A DNA stretch of 64,000 bases, from assembly GCF_004803895.1 (NCBI RefSeq), contig NZ_CP021978.1, forward strand, positions 2,356,001 through 2,420,000, written 5' to 3'. The DNA comes from Streptomyces hawaiiensis. Its GTDB lineage: Bacteria; Actinomycetota; Actinomycetes; Streptomycetales; Streptomycetaceae. The notes under the pieces are model-generated. The model was not told where the DNA came from, searched no databases, and worked only from the letters and a program-made list of their open reading frames with translations. The position numbers were made by a program, and so were the translations under genes. Position 1 is the first letter of the stretch. Each line of letters opens with the position of its first letter. Shown piece by piece: positions 63,528-64,000 of this stretch.

Positions 63528-64000
63528 CCCGCATAGAAAAGACCCAGCCCGACTACCACGCAAATGCCCTGGATGATCCAGAAACGAACCACCACGAGCA
63601 CTTCGGACCAGCCTTTGAGTTCGAAGTGATGCTGGAGTGGCGCCATTCTGAAGACGCGCTTGCCGGTGAGCCGGAAGGAGCCGACCTGGATGACCACCGA
63701 CATGGTGATCAGGACGAACAGGCCGCCGAGGATGGCGAGCAGCAGCTCGGTGCGGGAGCAGATCGCAAGGCCGGCGAGCACACCGCCGAGGGCGAGCGAA
63801 CCGGTGTCCCCCATGAAGATCTTGGCGGGCGAGGTGTTCCACCACAGGAAGCCGAGGCAGGCGCCCATCAGCGCGGAGGAGACGACCGCGAGGTCGAGCG
63901 GGTCGCGCACCTCGTAGCAGGCCGTCGGGTTCGTCAGGGTCTCCGCGTTCACGCAGGACTCCTGGAACTGCCAGACGCCGATGAACGTGTAGGCGCTGAA
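63509..64000 (-). CDS. mraY: Phospho-MurNAc-pentapeptide translocase MraY (N-terminus cut by window)
   Basis: Only the C-terminal 163 codons are in the window, coming in from the right edge. MraY makes lipid I by moving phospho-MurNAc-pentapeptide onto undecaprenyl phosphate. [21 protein letters not shown] holds the catalytic Asp region and [19 protein letters not shown] the conserved His triplet. Four membrane segments are visible. The start lies beyond position 64000. It overlaps murD, so the two are coupled. Confidence 0.96.
   Translation of the reverse strand, partial: FSAYTFIGVWQFQESCVNAETLTNPTACYEVRDPLDLAVVSSALMGACLGFLWWNTSPAKIFMGDTGSLALGGVLAGLAICSRTELLLAILGGLFVLITMSVVIQVGSFRLTGKRVFRMAPLQHHFELKGWSEVLVVVRFWIIQGICVVVGLGLFYAGWVADK

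Overview
This is a high-GC actinobacterial chromosome segment, almost certainly Streptomyces. The signs are third-position GC bias, GTG starts, 4-bp start/stop overlaps (ATGA, GTGA), a trpC-trpM-trpB-trpA order, a his operon with bifunctional PriA, a dcw division cluster followed by pgeF/yggS/sepF/yggT/divIVA, and a translational T-box in front of ileS. I see no rRNA, tRNA, CRISPR array, insertion sequence or prophage. The content is mostly conserved core with a few accessory patches.

Layout. (1) 1-544: the start of a VIT-family iron/manganese transporter, cut by the window edge. (2) 760-7536 (+): a tightly coupled six-gene operon with four different ADP-ribosylglycohydrolase (DraG/ARH) paralogues, a class III (CaiB-type) CoA-transferase and a CitE/HpcH-like lyase. 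It ends in a perfect 16-bp hairpin and is the least explained unit here. (3) 7598-16337 (-): lgt, a membrane-anchored DsbA-like protein, trpA, trpB, trpM, trpC, three small membrane proteins, trpE and hisI. (4) 17085-23668 (-): a decayed MFS gene, then hisF-ridA-priA-hisH-small membrane protein-hisB-hisC-hisD. PriA is expected to serve both His and Trp synthesis, and I see no trpF in the window. (5) 23847-32953: mixed accessory genes, including a membrane protein with a TTA (bldA-type) codon, a LON-domain protein, a small secreted protein behind a palindromic promoter, YbaK, an ABC exporter, a NYN nuclease and a 55-aa basic protein. (6) 33042-45899: dnaE, a DUF2252 kinase-like protein, a second DsbA-like protein, Tat-exported PhoD, an alpha/beta-hydrolase, MscS, an SDR enzyme and a Na+/H+ antiporter. 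(7) 45995-49398 (-): GNAT, RluD, LspA and a DksA-type zinc-finger protein with a very long histone-H1-like Ala/Lys-rich N-terminus. (8) 49701-53170 (+): T-box and ileS. The synthetase is IleRS2-like and its HIGH motif reads GAHH, the altered form linked to very high mupirocin resistance. (9) 53377-64000 (-): divIVA, yggT, sepF, yggS, pgeF, ftsZ, ftsQ, murG, ftsW, murD and mraY (cut by the window edge). murC is not in its usual place.

How the parts work together: the trp and his blocks share chorismate and PRPP chemistry and one isomerase. The right end builds the division and polar-growth machinery. lgt and lspA form a lipoprotein-processing pair split across the window. The ARH operon looks like an uncharacterised catabolic or signal-removal pathway. 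All functional calls come from reading the translated sequences and remembered family features; no database search was run.
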